DNA of 35,298 nucleotides from Cudoniella acicularis (lineage: Eukaryota > Ascomycota > Leotiomycetes > Helotiales > Helotiaceae): contig JAAMPI010000490.1 of NCBI GenBank assembly GCA_013054445.1, forward strand, positions 1 through 35,298, in the 5' to 3' direction. Position 1 is the stretch's first letter, and each line of letters begins with the position of its first letter. The notes under the pieces are model-generated. The model was not told where the DNA came from. It did not search any database and saw only the letters and a list, made by a program, of their open reading frames with translations. Positions 21,339 through 33,881 of the stretch are shown piece after piece. Position numbers and translations under genes: made by a program.

Positions 21339-21582
21339 TGAGTCACTTCTGAATCCTGAGGAGGTTGAAGCTATTCGGAAGAAGAGAACAAAATCCGCCA
21401 GGCTTTCTGAGAGTTTGCGAAAGCGTTAGGAGAAGGGCGAAATGACTGGAGCTATGAAGACGAGAAAGGCTACCAACGCCGCAGAGAAAGCAAAGAAAGC
21501 TGCCGAGCAAGCTGCTGCTGTCGCTACTGCTCGTAGGATGCCTCTTGAGCCAGGGCCAGGAGAGTATTATCGAAGACCTTGA
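21339..21582 (+). pseudogene. Detached C-terminal part of the zinc-finger gene
   Basis: Directly after the ten-A run the next frame reads EEEINESLLNPEEVEAIRKK, then SARLSESLRKR, a TAG at 21427-21429, and onward EKGEMTGAMKTRKATNAAEK to the TGA at 21580-21582, ending with GPGEYYRRP. Nine A instead of ten would join it to the upstream frame. The whole from 19413, spliced, is then 703 codons with one internal TAG. The TAG is one transition away from TGG. Basic and alanine-rich composition fits the rest of the protein. Sequence error or true inactivation cannot be separated here. Confidence 0.6.
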
Positions 21583-21650
21583 GGGAGGTTCATGTCATTG
21601 GCGGCCAATTGGATAATTGCAAGCACGCGGCGTCATATAGGAGCGTTTTC

Positions 21651-22542
21651 ATGAATATAGGGCGCCTTGGGAAGAAACTGTTTATAGAGGAGTTCGTTGT
21701 TTTGTTAGTTTTGAAGAGGGGCGGTGAAACGGCAGAGAGCAATCGACCTACTTATACCCGATTATCTCACAGACATCTGTCTACCGAGACCCTGAATCGA
21801 TATTGTATTGACTTTGAATTCGATACTGTAAGGGCTCTCTCGCGCGTCGAGTAACCTTGACTAAAGATAAGCAGGATCCGGGCTATTTGTTGGTAAAAAG
21901 ATGGGTGCCAGAATACGAACTAGACTTTTTGTGGTCGCATACGAGGGAAATACGTGAGAAGCGGGAGTCTGCAACAGCAGCAACACCAATATCAATAGCG
22001 GACAAGGGAATGACCACCACTCATACTCGGGATGATCGCGAAATCGAGAACGCGGGGGGAGAGTCAGAGTGGAAGCGAAAGAGGGTCTATGAGCGGGACA
22101 AAGTTAGTATAGAACTTCTGAATAAAATTCATGAAGCCATTGCCGAGTCCGAACACCGGCAGATACGGTTACAGAGATCGCTGGATGAGATGAAAGCTGC
22201 CGAGGGACAAGCCAGTTTGGAGAGGGAAGACTGGAATTTGGAGGTAGCAAGGAAGGAGCTTCAAGCATATAACGCGGAAGAGGATCGCTGGGAATATGAG
22301 GCTCAATACAGGGATATTATGGAAATGCAGAAGCTGGTGGAGGAAATAGCCCGTTTGGAGAGGAAAGACTCAGATTTAAAGAACGAGGTAGCAAAGAAGG
22401 AGCTTCAAGCATATTAAGCTAAATGGGAACACCGGGAAAAGGAGGCTCACACCAGGGATGTGAGGGAGATAGAGAGACTGCTGGAGGAGACGACCCATTT
22501 TAGAAAGGGAAGACTCGGATTGAAAACAGAGCAGCTTATGTA
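21651..22542 (+). pseudogene. Truncated coiled-coil repeat gene, perhaps DUF8035-like
   Basis: Two blocks join across a clean 47-nt intron (21828-21874, GTAAGG ... TTGACTAAAGATAAGCAG): TRLSHRHLSTETLNRYCIDF before it and DPGYLLVKRWVPEYELDFLW after it. This resembles the short conserved domain (I recall it as DUF8035) at the C-terminus of some charged fungal proteins, in which a residue pair RRW/KRW precedes a Leu-rich helix; the match is from memory. Next comes a charged coiled coil built of about 46-residue repeats (LEREDWNLEVARKELQAY, then LERKDSDLKNEVAKKELQAY). A TAA at 22415-22417 replaces an Asn codon of the first copy, and the third copy is also frameshifted. The 5' end is unclear; the ATG at 21651 is only the first in frame. 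A dead or truncated gene is most likely. Confidence 0.5.
22217..22530 (+). repeat. Tandem coding repeat of about 138 bp, two and a part copies
   Basis: Copy one starts at 22217 (TTGGAGAGGGAAGACTGG), copy two at 22355 (TTGGAGAGGAAAGACTCAG) and a decayed third at about 22500 (TTAGAAAGGGAAGACTCGG). Each contains GTAGCAAGGAAGGAGCTTCA or a close match, except the third, which breaks down. Copy two has lost 9 bases relative to copy one and gained a TAA. The repeats encode the coiled coil described above. Confidence 0.7.
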
Positions 22543-23277
22543 GCTGCGGCTCTGCGAGGGGGTCCAAGATCATCAATATGTCGGAAAGGCCGCGAAGGAG
22601 GAAAGGAGAGGCAGCGGGACACGAGATGCCAAATCCGAAGGTTCCTGGAAGAGGACTTGGGCAAGTCCGGTTTACGATAAATTGCTGTAGTGCTCAAAAA
22701 GGCATGACCCCGAGTTCTCGGCTGGGATCCTAGATGTTGATTCGACAAGGGCCTCGAGTTGATAATGAATCCTACTACCGACGATAGAGAAGTTGACGTG
22801 AGGAAATCAAACACTTCTTATGATACTATGTGTTTTTCGTATGCTACGTAAAAGAAATAATCAAGCGTCCACCTTTAGTTTTATTCATCTAGTTAAAAAG
22901 ATATATAATGTAAACCTTTTTTGTTACGTTTGTGGGTACTGGCCCTCTCTCCCCCCTTTCTCAATCGCTTAACCCCCTGCACTTAATCCGGACCAAGGCA
23001 TCATATTCGTTGCTCCAAAATCACATTATAAACTTCCGACCAATTACGGAGTCCTTTTAGATACTTCAAATTCTTATTGGTTTCAAATCTATACATAAGG
23101 ATGTAGCAAATGTTCTTATCCCCTCACAAAAGATCACTTGACCAACCATCGAAGAAACGACCAAAAAACACCGGCTCGACAGGCTTACAAAATATACACG
23201 AATCGAGCCCTCCTTTCCTCTTTCCCCCTTTCTCTCACCCACTCACCCACTCAACTAACCTCGACCTCCCAAGCCCC
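22543..23277. other. Intergenic region downstream of the AA9 gene
   Basis: The stretch holds the decayed end of the coiled-coil gene and, on the other strand, the 3' flank of the AA9 gene, which is AT-rich around 22850-23100 and C-rich near 23220-23280. No credible gene, RNA or mobile element seen. Confidence 0.5.
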
Positions 23278-24565
23278 TCACAAACACTGCGAATAATAAT
23301 CATTCTGCACCTGACACGCCGCCCCCTCAGCACAACTCGTAGCGCCCGTATACGTAACCCCACCACACTGCCCATACTTAGCCACCGTCCCCGCCGTAGC
23401 ACCATTCTCAACCTTCGAAGCGGAAGCGGAAGGCGAAGCCACAGTTTGCAACGTGGTCTTCGATTTGCATGCTGATTTTGTTGCTGATGCCAAGACCGGA
23501 GCATTGGAGATAGCAACAGACGAAGATGAGGGTAGTGCGACTACGGCGTCGGTTGAGATGGGGGTGATGGAGGAGCTTGCAGCAGCTGAGGAAACAGGTG
23601 TGGTAGAGTTGGAGGAAGAGCCAGAGGATGCGCCGCTCCAGACTGCGGGGCCGGGGATCGTGTAGGAGGTGAAGCTGCCGTAGAGATTGAACACTACGCC
23701 GGGGTCGGTGTAGGAGTATGCGCCTGGGATGGATACACCTGCTGGGAGGGTCTATTCCTTTCATCAGTTCAAAAACTTCTTGGATCGTGGTGTTTTCACG
23801 CAAAAGTGAAAAGGGGAACGCACGGTACTTCCACTCCCAGTAACAGTAACCTGCACACACTCCATATAAAACTGCGCACCTCTCGCAGAATTCACATTAT
23901 ACCCCGTATCAGCCTCATGTAGTGCGATAATTTCTCCTCGGAGCAAATAATCGCCTGCAGCAAGTGTAGACGGCAGCGTAACTGAATGCTTTCCCTTGTT
24001 TGTGATCAAGGTGTCAACTGCCCATGTGGAACCGGTGTATCCATCTTCGGCGAGTTTGACCCAGACGTCGCCTGCGCCGTTTGAGGAGGTGGGAGCGATG
24101 TAGACTAGGACGGGTCCTTTGTGGGACTGTGTGAATGGGGGGTTAGATATTTGTATGATACGTAATTGGTGAGATGAGAATTATTGAGGGAATTTGAGGG
24201 AATTTTTGTCCTTACTGATGCAATAATATCGTCTGATGCGGAGTTGGTATCGTGGTGCCATTCGAATGTTATCTAGTTCGCAGATCAATTAGTTCTAACA
24301 CGTCAAATAAATGGGAGAGTGAACGAACCTTATCACCAGCCGCCACAGTGACTGTTTTGGTAGTAGCAACATTGTTGACATTGCAGGTCATGTCGGACGA
24401 AGTGATGTCTTTCACGGGGTTATTGTTTGGAGGCGACCGGATATATCCAGAAGCAGAGTTCCCAATACCTTGGTCGATATCGTTGACGTAGATGTTCCAG
24501 ATGGTTGTGTGGGCATTTGCTACAAACGCTAGGGCAGCAACAACGAGGAATGTTGAGTATCTCAT
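23278..24565 (-). CDS. AA9 lytic polysaccharide monooxygenase with CBM1
   Basis: Secreted copper enzyme that oxidatively cleaves cellulose or other beta-glucans. Exons 24565-24329, 24272-24217, 24126-23824, 23751-23278. The signal peptide ([18 protein letters not shown]) is followed directly by His19, the N-terminal histidine of the copper brace. The second brace His (about 100) is in [12 protein letters not shown], the conserved outer His is in EIIALH (about 168), and the axial Tyr (about 185) is in [11 protein letters not shown] Ser/Thr/Ala-rich linker leads to a C-terminal CBM1 ([16 protein letters not shown] ... YYSQCL) that binds crystalline cellulose. Exon 2 comes out at 56 nt by coordinates where 57 would keep the frame, so a missing base near 24240 or a miscount of mine is possible. 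Total length with 57 would be 356 aa. Likely carbon-source regulated, by analogy with the family. Confidence 0.92.
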
Positions 24566-24785
24566 CTTGAAGGCAGGTTAAAAGGTTCCAGTAGCTCGAA
24601 TGTGAGGGGAGGATCTTTGCAGGGAAGAAGTGAACAGAAGTCTAGAAAAATCTGAGTTTCGGAATCGAAAAGAACGGCAAGTTGAAAAGAACGGCAAGTT
24701 AAAAAGAACAGGCAAGGAATGAATGAACGGCTGGCGCAAAGCGATAACGAAAGAAAAAAAACGGTCCAACGGATGCATGCTGCAT

Positions 24786-24794
24786 CTTTATATA
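24786..24794 (-). promoter_or_regulatory. Candidate TATA box of the AA9 gene
   Basis: Read on the minus strand this is TATATAAAG, about 220 bases upstream of the AA9 start codon. It is the best TATA match in that promoter and fits a 5' leader of 150-200 nt. Motif match only. Confidence 0.4.
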
Positions 24795-25096
24795 TTTATC
24801 TGTGCCACACCTAGGCAAATATAACAGCGCGCATAAAAAATAAATTCCACAATAAATCATTGTGCCTTCGTACCAATCACTCAGCACGGTGCCGAAATAA
24901 ATTTGTTTATCCCCCCGAAACAAATACCAAGAAATATTAATCTATCGACAGGTCACTTCGTTGTTGAGAATATATCCGCCAAGAGAAGACGTGTGTTTGG
25001 AGTTTTAAATTTTTGCGCCACGCCGAGAGTTTTTTTGTTTGGATTGAGAGAGAGGCAGGGCTCGGCGGTAATTTATTCCTTGCTTCCCACGAGATT

Positions 25097-25184
25097 GCGG
25101 GGTTGTAAAGGGGTGGATTAATGTATTCCCCTGCCAGTCATCCGAAGTTTAAAACTTGTGAAACATGGGATTGGGAAGCCCCGC
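25097..25184. promoter_or_regulatory. Two CreA-type (SYGGRG) matches upstream of the AA9 gene
   Basis: GCGGGG at 25097-25102 (+) and its complement CCCCGC at 25179-25184 lie about 530-620 bases upstream of the AA9 start. SYGGRG is the consensus of the carbon catabolite repressor CreA/Cre1, which represses many cellulase and AA9 genes. The consensus is short and degenerate, so the match is weak evidence. Confidence 0.25.
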
Positions 25185-25556
25185 ATTCTTTCATTGGGGG
25201 GTTGATGAAACGTACCTGCCAAGAGACGGTGATGAGCTCGAGGCCCGAGGAGTAGGATTGTGCTAAGTGGCCAAGCAAATGGAGGGTTCTTGATAGATTA
25301 TGTAACCCAATACTTTCTTCAGACATAGTCTTTCAATATCAGACGGCCAGGTCAGGAGATGGAATAGTAAGACAATGCAAAATATTTCTTTTCTAAATTT
25401 TGGTAGATGAGAGATCCTTTTCACTTGATTTGTTACTGGTATCATAGGGTGAAAAAATCGGGAACTCATGCGTGACAGTTGAGATTTGATTAGTAAATCA
25501 GCTAAGGAGAACCGTAATATTTTGATTGAACCGAGGAAATTCTGCCCCGCAATACC

Positions 25557-28500
25557 TCAAGCGAAAACATCAGAGGCATATCGATCACTTCTGATACTCT
25601 GAAACCAGCTCTCGACCTCTTCATCCGCTTTCTCCTCGCCATTTGAGGCCGCAGCATCCTCGAAGATCTTCTTGGTCATAGCCGCAACCCCTTCACCCAC
25701 GGAGCTCGAGCCACAAACATACAACTTCGCACCATCGTCCTTGAAAACCTTCCTCATCTGTTCTCGTTCTTCCCAAAGGCGGTCTTGCACGTGACGGCAC
25801 CCTTTGCTGTCTTCTTTGCATTTGGAAAAGGCGTAGAAGAGCTTGATCACGCCGTCTTTCTCCCATTGATCGAGCTCCTCAGCGAACAGTCTGTCTTTTT
25901 CGGAGTGGCCGCATCCGATGAACAGATATGCTGGTGCGAGCTTTCGTCCTGCCTTCGTCTGAATAGCTCGCTCCTGCACAAAGCCCCGGAATGGCGCCAG
26001 TCCAGTTCCAGCGCAGAGCATGATGACTGGTGTGTTTTCAATGTCGCTCGGTGGGTGGAAGTGACCATGGCTTGGCTTCACTGCCACGTGGATTCGGTCA
26101 CCCTCTTCCACGTTGCAAAGATAATTGGAAGCAACACCGAGGAAACGTTTGTGATCAGCAGCTTTAGAGGGAGTGTCGAGAACGGCCCAGGTTATGGTAG
26201 CCGTGGTTGGGTCGGCGAGTGGAGAGGATGAAATCGAGTATTGACGAATGCGCATTGGTGGAAGCATGGCCAGGAAATCTCCCAAAGTTAAGGCTGCCGA
26301 TGGGTACTCTTCGAGTATGTCCAGTGGCGAGCGGCGCTTAAGTTGCACCTCCTTCTCGAAGTTTTTACCGGCAAGATCCAAGACTTTTGCTTTCTCGGTC
26401 TCGTCAGTGCAGCTGCTTGCAATCTTCAAAATGTTCTGTTTCAGTTAGCATAAAACGTTTCTATGACAAAACTTTGGAGAATTTACCCTTTTGGTGGCAG
26501 GCTGACTCAACTCGACATAAGCACCTAGCACATCCATCGCAGAAATCGGATGACCGGTCGGCAAGGTTGTGTTGGCTCCGGCTTTGATGGTCAGCATCGC
26601 ATCCCATGGGAGGTTGGCCCACTTTAGAACCCTTTGAATGTTCTTTCGGTTGTTGATGGGCAAGACAGCAAGATAGTCCCCGACTTTGTACTCCATCCCG
26701 GTTGGCAATTTCAATACAATGTGTCGTTTCTCTGGCTCGCCCTCAGCTGTCAACAATTTGTTGCTCAAAATGACAGCCTCTTTGACATCCTGGCGAAGGG
26801 TTGAACGGCGGGAATCAGTATCAACCTCGACATCAATTCCAGCTTCCTCCTCGGGTTCGTCTGTTCCACCTAGAGCAGGCCAGAGCTTCTCATCTTGCCA
26901 CTTATCGAAGTCGCCGAAAATATCTCCTGCGGCAACATCTCCGAGACCGATTTCGGCAATTGGAGTGGCTCCGTTTTCTTGAAAGCCTTTGTGAAGGAGT
27001 TTGGGTATGCGGTGGAAGGTAGATACCCAGTCATCTATTATAATTGAGCATTGGTTTGGTGGAGTCTTGGGTCACACTTACGATTGCCGCAACCGAAAGT
27101 TGCATACTTCACTCCTCCAAGCTTTTTGGAGCCTGGCAGCTTTTCCACCCACTCCACGAAGTGAGCAGCATTGTCAGGAGGCTGACCTTCATAACTTGAA
27201 CTGATGAGAATAATCGGTTGATCCTGGGGAATTTTGTCCACGGCAGAATCGAGTGTGTCTACCTTGGCTTCAAATCCATGGCCCGCGGCTACGCGAGCAA
27301 GTGACTGGGATAAAGCCTCGCAAGTACCCGAATTGGAACCATAAAGAATAGTCATGGGCTTCTTCGATTTTGACGCGGTTGCTGCGGCCAAGATCTTCTT
27401 GTCTTTTTCAGAGCTCTTACCACCTTCTGATCTCGCCACGTAAAGACGCTTCTCAAGCTGAACAGGATCAATGTGATCTCGAAGTGCTGCATGCATGAAG
27501 AAGTCTTTTGGTTTGATCGTCAAAGTCGATTTAATTTGAAGTTGGTAGCCGGGATCATCAAGCCTGAAGTTAAAATTCTGTAAGAGGAGCGATGTGGCAA
27601 GGATAGCTTCTTGCCAGGCAAAGGGACGACCAATGCATCCACGCATTCCATTTCCAAATGGCTTCCAGGCGTTGTTTGGGAGTTTGCTAAATGGCTCATC
27701 CAGCATTCGTTCCGGTTTGAATTGGTCCGCATCATCCCCGTATACGGCAGGGTCTCTGTGGATTTTATTCAGAATGGCAGTAATAGGCATATCCTTTCGG
27801 ATTTCGTATTTGCCTCCAATAATGACGGGGTTTTCGGTTGAGTCGGGTCTCACTCCCATTGTAAAAGCGGGAATTGTAGATGTGAGTCGTAAAGTTTCCC
27901 TCAAACAAGCCTCGATGTATGGAAACTTGGACATGTAGTCGACAGTGATAGGTTTTTCGCCCACAACCTCATCTACTTCTCGCTGAGCAGCTTGGTATGC
28001 CGCGGGGTTTTTAAGAAGGTTGTAGAACAAAAACGAGAGAAGTCCAGCTGTAGTTTCATGACCTGGACACTATCAGCATATTCATTTTTTATCCTCCTGA
28101 GGACACCAACCTGCAATCAAGAATGTAATCATGTTATTTTGGATGCTTGCATCCGTCAACCCCTCTCCAGTCTTCGGATCCCGTCCGTTGATCATGGCGT
28201 TGACCAGATCTTTCTTGTCGCTTGGATGCGCTCTTCGTTCAGCGACGACTTCCTCGGCCACCTTTTGCATCAGGGCAATATCGGCATCATACTTTGACGA
28301 CATGAAGTAATTGGCGACAGCTGGTCTTCGTGCTCTTCTCCCCGACTCAACCAAAAAGTCTACCATGGCGGCAACAAATGGATGCATTTCATCGTGATAG
28401 AAGCTGTTAAACCTGGTATCCATGGCGCACCTAGGAAATGGTCAAAATGAAACACCTGGGATGAAAACAACGGGAAAACATACAGCGCAATGGAATCCAA

Positions 28501-29046
28501 GGTGAGTTTCGTGAAGTCATCAGTCACGTGGATCTTCTCCTTGGATCCGAAGCGTGCCCATTTCACGACGAGTTGAGACGCGAGATCGTGCATCTCATCA
28601 AACATCGACCGAATTGAGAGTGGGCCAAAGGCTAGCAGGAGAATCAGCTGTATTCAATGCAACAAAATGGGTCGTACAGACCTGGGACCAAAACGCGGTG
28701 GGCAACCTCCCAATTGTGTTCTCCAGGGTATGCGCTGAAAAGACCATCGTGAATGCCATGTCTGATTTCTTCCAGGGCTGCTGTCACTTTCTTTGTGAAT
28801 CTTTTCTCGTTGCAGACTTCGTTCATCAGTTCAACATTGGCAATGAAAACCTTGTCGACTCCTCCCAAGCGGAGTTTGAAAATCGGTCCTACGTTTGTTT
28901 AGCAAGTCTGTGACATTTCGAGGGTCTTGGTACTTGCCGTAGGTGTCTACCAATCTTGAAAGACTGGCTGCTGAATCGATGGGGTCAATATCATTGATGT
29001 TTCCCACGAATGGGAGACCTGGTGGTCCTGGAATTGGTTCCGTCAT
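25557..29046 (-). CDS. CYP505 self-sufficient P450:NADPH reductase (fatty-acid hydroxylase)
   Basis: Seven exons: 29046-28938, 28888-28682, 28631-28484, 28430-28111, 28062-27082, 27034-26487, 26435-25557. They sum to 3192 nt, a 1063-aa protein, the usual length of P450foxy/CYP102-like fusions. Order: heme domain starting PIPGPPGLPFVGN; I-helix AGHETT (261-266); ExxR (E317/R320); heme ligand Cys404 in FGNGMRGCIGR. The flavodoxin domain follows from YGSNSGT (502-508), then FAD binding RQYS (835-838), then NADPH binding with GTGLAPFR (914-921) and CGSSSVGEGVA near the end. Electrons pass from NADPH through FAD and FMN to heme; known members hydroxylate fatty acids near the omega end. No signal peptide or membrane anchor is seen, as in P450foxy. 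Intron 1 has a GC donor. Exact substrate cannot be read from sequence. The frame is fully intact. Confidence 0.95.
28889..28937 (-). other. Non-canonical GC-AG intron (49 nt) in the CYP505 gene
   Basis: On the minus strand the exon ends ...GACACCTACG and the intron begins GCAAGTACC and ends TTGCTAAACAAACGTAG. Splicing there gives DTYG-PIFKLRLGG, the expected start of the P450 beta-1 region. The GT two bases further downstream of the GC would shift the frame. The GCAAGT donor with a good CTAAAC branch site is the usual form of minor GC-AG introns handled by the major spliceosome. Confidence 0.85.
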
Positions 29047-30039
29047 GGCGTTGTACTACCGGCGGATGATTGGATAGCAGTAGGCGTGGTGTTGAGGGGA
29101 ATGTGGAGAGCGTGGAGGAAATGTGAAGAAGATGCGTTCTTTCAAGAGATATATATATCTCGAGGATATGAGAGAAGGAGGGGAACGGATGGACCGCCGA
29201 TGCGTTGCAGGGCTGGCCCAAAAATGCATAATAATCGCATTGCAGTTGGTAGCTCACAGGCTAATTCTGCCGTGGAATGCTGGACTGATGCACAAGGGAT
29301 GAGTGACGTTGGTATATTTCGTCAGATGGGGGTCGGAAGTCGGGAGTTAGAGCGCTGAAACATACTCTACTTGCTAGTAGTCACGATGCATGTAGGAAAG
29401 CGTGAAAGGAGAGGCACGGTGCTTGTGCGGTACTCGAGCTAGGTAGGCCATTATCAGAGCAGCATGGGATCGCTACCCCATACAGTAGGTTTCTGCTACT
29501 AGCCTACTGAAAGGATTGAAAGTATAGTAGTCGTACGATAGCTGCACATACAGTAATAAGTACGTCGCCGTGCATGTTAGACGCGCAGGCCGAGAGCCTC
29601 GGAGTTAACCCCTGAATTTGCACCTAGCAGCACATCACATCGGCACTTGCAGCGCACTTCGCCGATTCCCTCGCGTAGGATGCCGCATTGAGTGATAATG
29701 CCGGGTTTTACCGCCTCTCTCTGCCAGATTCATTCCACCGCCGGGCCAGAGTTTCCCCGCAAGGAAAGCCCGGGATGCCGGGTACGGGAGTCAAGGAAAC
29801 CTGGAACCGGCGACGCCGGCAGTCAAGCCTCGGCTCGGAGCCTCGGTGCTTTGCTGACGCTGCATTGCGCGTATTTCTGTCACAAGCAATATCAATCTTG
29901 CAATGCAAATTGCTCGTCATCATTCATGTATCCAATCTTCCAAAAGCAGGCGACTCCCACTTGAAGTCGCTGTCACAAGTATCCAGCTATGTACAAGAAG
30001 CGAAAGAAGACGACAGGCAACGCTACAGCAATCGAGACC
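29047..30039. other. Intergenic region, CYP505 promoter to chitinase 3' flank
   Basis: The first 300 bases are the CYP505 promoter with the palindromic TATA listed separately. The rest is GC-rich between 29690 and 29860, with several CCGGGC/GCCGGG words. Open frames there, such as 29688-30095 (+), start with GTG and have random composition. No RNA gene or transposon was recognised. Confidence 0.5.
29146..29161 (-). promoter_or_regulatory. Palindromic TATA element in the CYP505 promoter
   Basis: GAGATATATATATCTC is a perfect 16-bp palindrome with a TATATATA core, 100 bases upstream of the CYP505 start codon, where a core TATA box would be expected. Use as TATA box is inferred from position only. 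Confidence 0.35.
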
Positions 30040-31531
<1,492 letters not shown>

Positions 31532-33408
31532 AGATGGGAGAGAAGAAGCACGAAGGAGTGAGCGCTTTCAAATGGAGGGGAATGGTGGAGGAAATGAAGG
31601 GAATGAAAGAAAAAAAAGTGAAAAAAAGAATTCCGAAATCAATGTGTTCAGGGTGTTTAAATATTCAGAACCGCGTACGTATGAATCAGCCGCCAGAAAC
31701 CTAGCTTGTTCAGTTTGGCATTAAGGGATAAAAACATGTGCGCGTTCAAGATAACAACTGCATGCGCAGTCCAGGAAGGAAAATAACGTTACGTCGAATT
31801 CCCTACGTCTATCATTTCTCCCCAAGAATTTGCCTCTAAAACATGGGCATTGTAGTAGGAGGATGCAGTCTTACGGTTGGCCACGGAATGTGGTTGGGAT
31901 ATCACGGCGCATGGAGTTTGGCCAAATTTCGGAACAACGTGTGATCCGGATTTGTTGCTCGTGAGCCATTCACCGGAGACCTGGATCAGGTTCTTCGGCC
32001 TGAGATTCCCGAATTGTCCATTCCCCCCGTTTGGTCGAATGGGCTCTGCTTCCGAGGATTCCCATGATGGGACGGAGGAGGCTTGGTGGGGAAGCTTGGG
32101 GCGATCCAGACACAGAAAGACGGGTGGAACATTGAATATCTTAACCTCCGGCAATTGTACTCAATACATCAAGGCGCGTGAATTGATTCGATACAAATAA
32201 CGACACTGGGGTTCGCTATTGGCTGGAAGAATGTAGCGTGAGGATAATGCCGTAGCCGCCTCGGAGGGATAAGAGGAGGGGCAGTCGGCCGTCAGCCCCT
32301 GTTTCGCTTCATCCCTCCTTTTTTTCAGCCCACCTTCCTTATCCGTCGCTGTCATCCAGAACTTTATCATGACCACCGTCGAGTGCGCTCTCACGAGGGA
32401 ACCTTTTTCTCGTGAGGTGGATGTGCTATTTGTTACTGGGTTTCTTTTTGTCTGTTGTAACGTTACTCATCGGCCCTGATAATAGTCCCTTATCTTGGTA
32501 CCTCATTCTTTGGCTCCTGAGTGTGCATATGCAAATAAATCTCCGAGTGGAAAAGTCTCGTGACTCCTCTTATCTCATCTTCATGTATTCGTCGCGGGTC
32601 TATCTTATGGCTGTCCTTGCGTCTGTTTCCAGGCCCCGCATCCTTTCCAATGTCTCCAAGTGAGGGGTGGTTATTTTAGCATTAGCTGGTTTACTCGGAT
32701 AGCATCTCCAGTTCTCCATTTCCTTTAAGAAAGCGCAGAAACAAAGTGATAGAGTGATTAGAATTTAGTCTCTTCGTCTAAAGATCATGCGTATAAGCTG
32801 CTTTTCATTATACTGTCTCACTTTCTACTGCTGCAAGTTGCCATGATGCTACTTCTAGAATCGATACAAACCACGGGGCCTGACCCAAGCGCACTCTGAG
32901 CGGTTATGCATACTATTACTCAGTTGTCAATAGCATTACATTTACTTCTTCCTATCCCTCGAAATGCTCACTCTACAAGTATATTGATTTTATGTTCTCA
33001 CTTGAGGGTAATCTTTCCTTGATAGGCGACGCTGATTAACACGTCAGGATCAACACTGTTAGCACAACATTCACAACCTCACATCGTTCCAACTTCCATT
33101 CGTATTCGACGCATTAGTCAACTGAATATCCCAAGGTTTTAAAGCGTATTTTTGGGCAGTATCACACTTGGACTTTTCTTGCATGTGCATTGAAAGTGCA
33201 GCCATTTTACGAATCCTCTCGGGAATTTGGCGATTCTAGCAGCTAACTGCGGCCTTGTTGCGGCGTCAATTTTAATACTCAACATCTACTTTCGATTCTG
33301 AAAACGCCGCGCAGTTTTTGATTTGCTTTTTTTAAAAAAAAAACATAGAATGAAGTCCGACTTTGTTTTCTGTTCTTTGTCAAAGGTCAGGCCTTGGTTA
33401 TTTATAGA
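31532..33408. other. Intergenic region upstream of the chitinase gene
   Basis: Begins with the chitinase promoter (minus strand), purine-rich on the + strand near 31600. Open frames at 31789-32154 (-) and 32412-32663 (+) start with TTG and GTG. They have no domain or codon pattern that would support them. An AT-rich stretch spans about 32690-33310. A solo LTR follows. Confidence 0.5.
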
Positions 33409-33881
33409 TGTTACGCCCAGACTCTTACTCTGGTACGTTAGGGTAAGGGTCTGTTGGTGCAGGGTTTATGTTGGCAGAAAGTCAGGCTGCGCTGGGCAAC
33501 AAGGGTGGCGTAAGGCTAGTTGCCTCTCTCTCTAAGAATCAGACAAAGACTTAGATTGAAAGCTGTCTAGGTAGAGACTGGTGTGAGCAGCGAGGGAAGC
33601 TCGCTGCTCCTAAATAATTCTCAAGCAACAGGCCAAGCCTGTTAGGGAGCTGTGTCCGGTGACTCGCTTGAGACACCGCATCACAGGTGCCATCCCAGGT
33701 GCCATCACCACCTGGTCGTCCAGTGTCCTCCTGCCTATAGGTCTTGTGCCATTTGTCTCGGTGCCATTGTCCCGTGGTCAATTGTCTTGTGGTCACTCCT
33801 AACCTCGTGGTTCTGCCGTGATTACGTGACCAACCGTGGTCACGTGCTTACAACACTGACATGGCTTGGCAGGTTGTAACA
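33409..33881. mobile_element. Probable solo LTR of a retrotransposon (473 bp)
   Basis: The segment begins TGTTACGCCC and ends GGTTGTAACA, with 6-bp inverted ends TGTTAC/GTAACA carrying the TG...CA termini of LTRs. It is flanked by ATAGA (33404-33408) and GTAGA (33882-33886), a 5-bp target duplication with one mismatch. No primer-binding site, polypurine tract or retrotransposon protein lies next to it and no second copy was seen in the window, so it would be a solo LTR. Two strong hairpins lie within it. Alternatively it could be a non-autonomous element with similar ends. Confidence 0.5.
33585..33609. repeat. Perfect 10-bp hairpin inside the putative LTR
   Basis: GAGCAGCGAG (33585-33594) pairs with CTCGCTGCTC (33600-33609) around a GGAAG loop. 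A second dyad, ACGTGACCA (33824-33832) with TGGTCACGT (33837-33845) around ACCG, lies nearer the 3' end of the same element. Both could form stems in the RNA or serve as palindromic protein sites. Confidence 0.7.

Noticed and set aside
23110..23475. Pro/Ser-rich + strand frame at the end of the AA9 gene
   Set aside because: Antisense to the linker and CBM1 coding region; mirror of a low-complexity sequence.
31789..32154. 121-codon open frame on the minus strand
   Set aside because: TTG start, no recognisable domain, overlapping frame on the other strand is as open.
32412..32663. Hydrophobic 83-codon open frame that might be a small membrane protein
   Set aside because: GTG start, ATG only later, T-rich DNA gives hydrophobic codons by chance.
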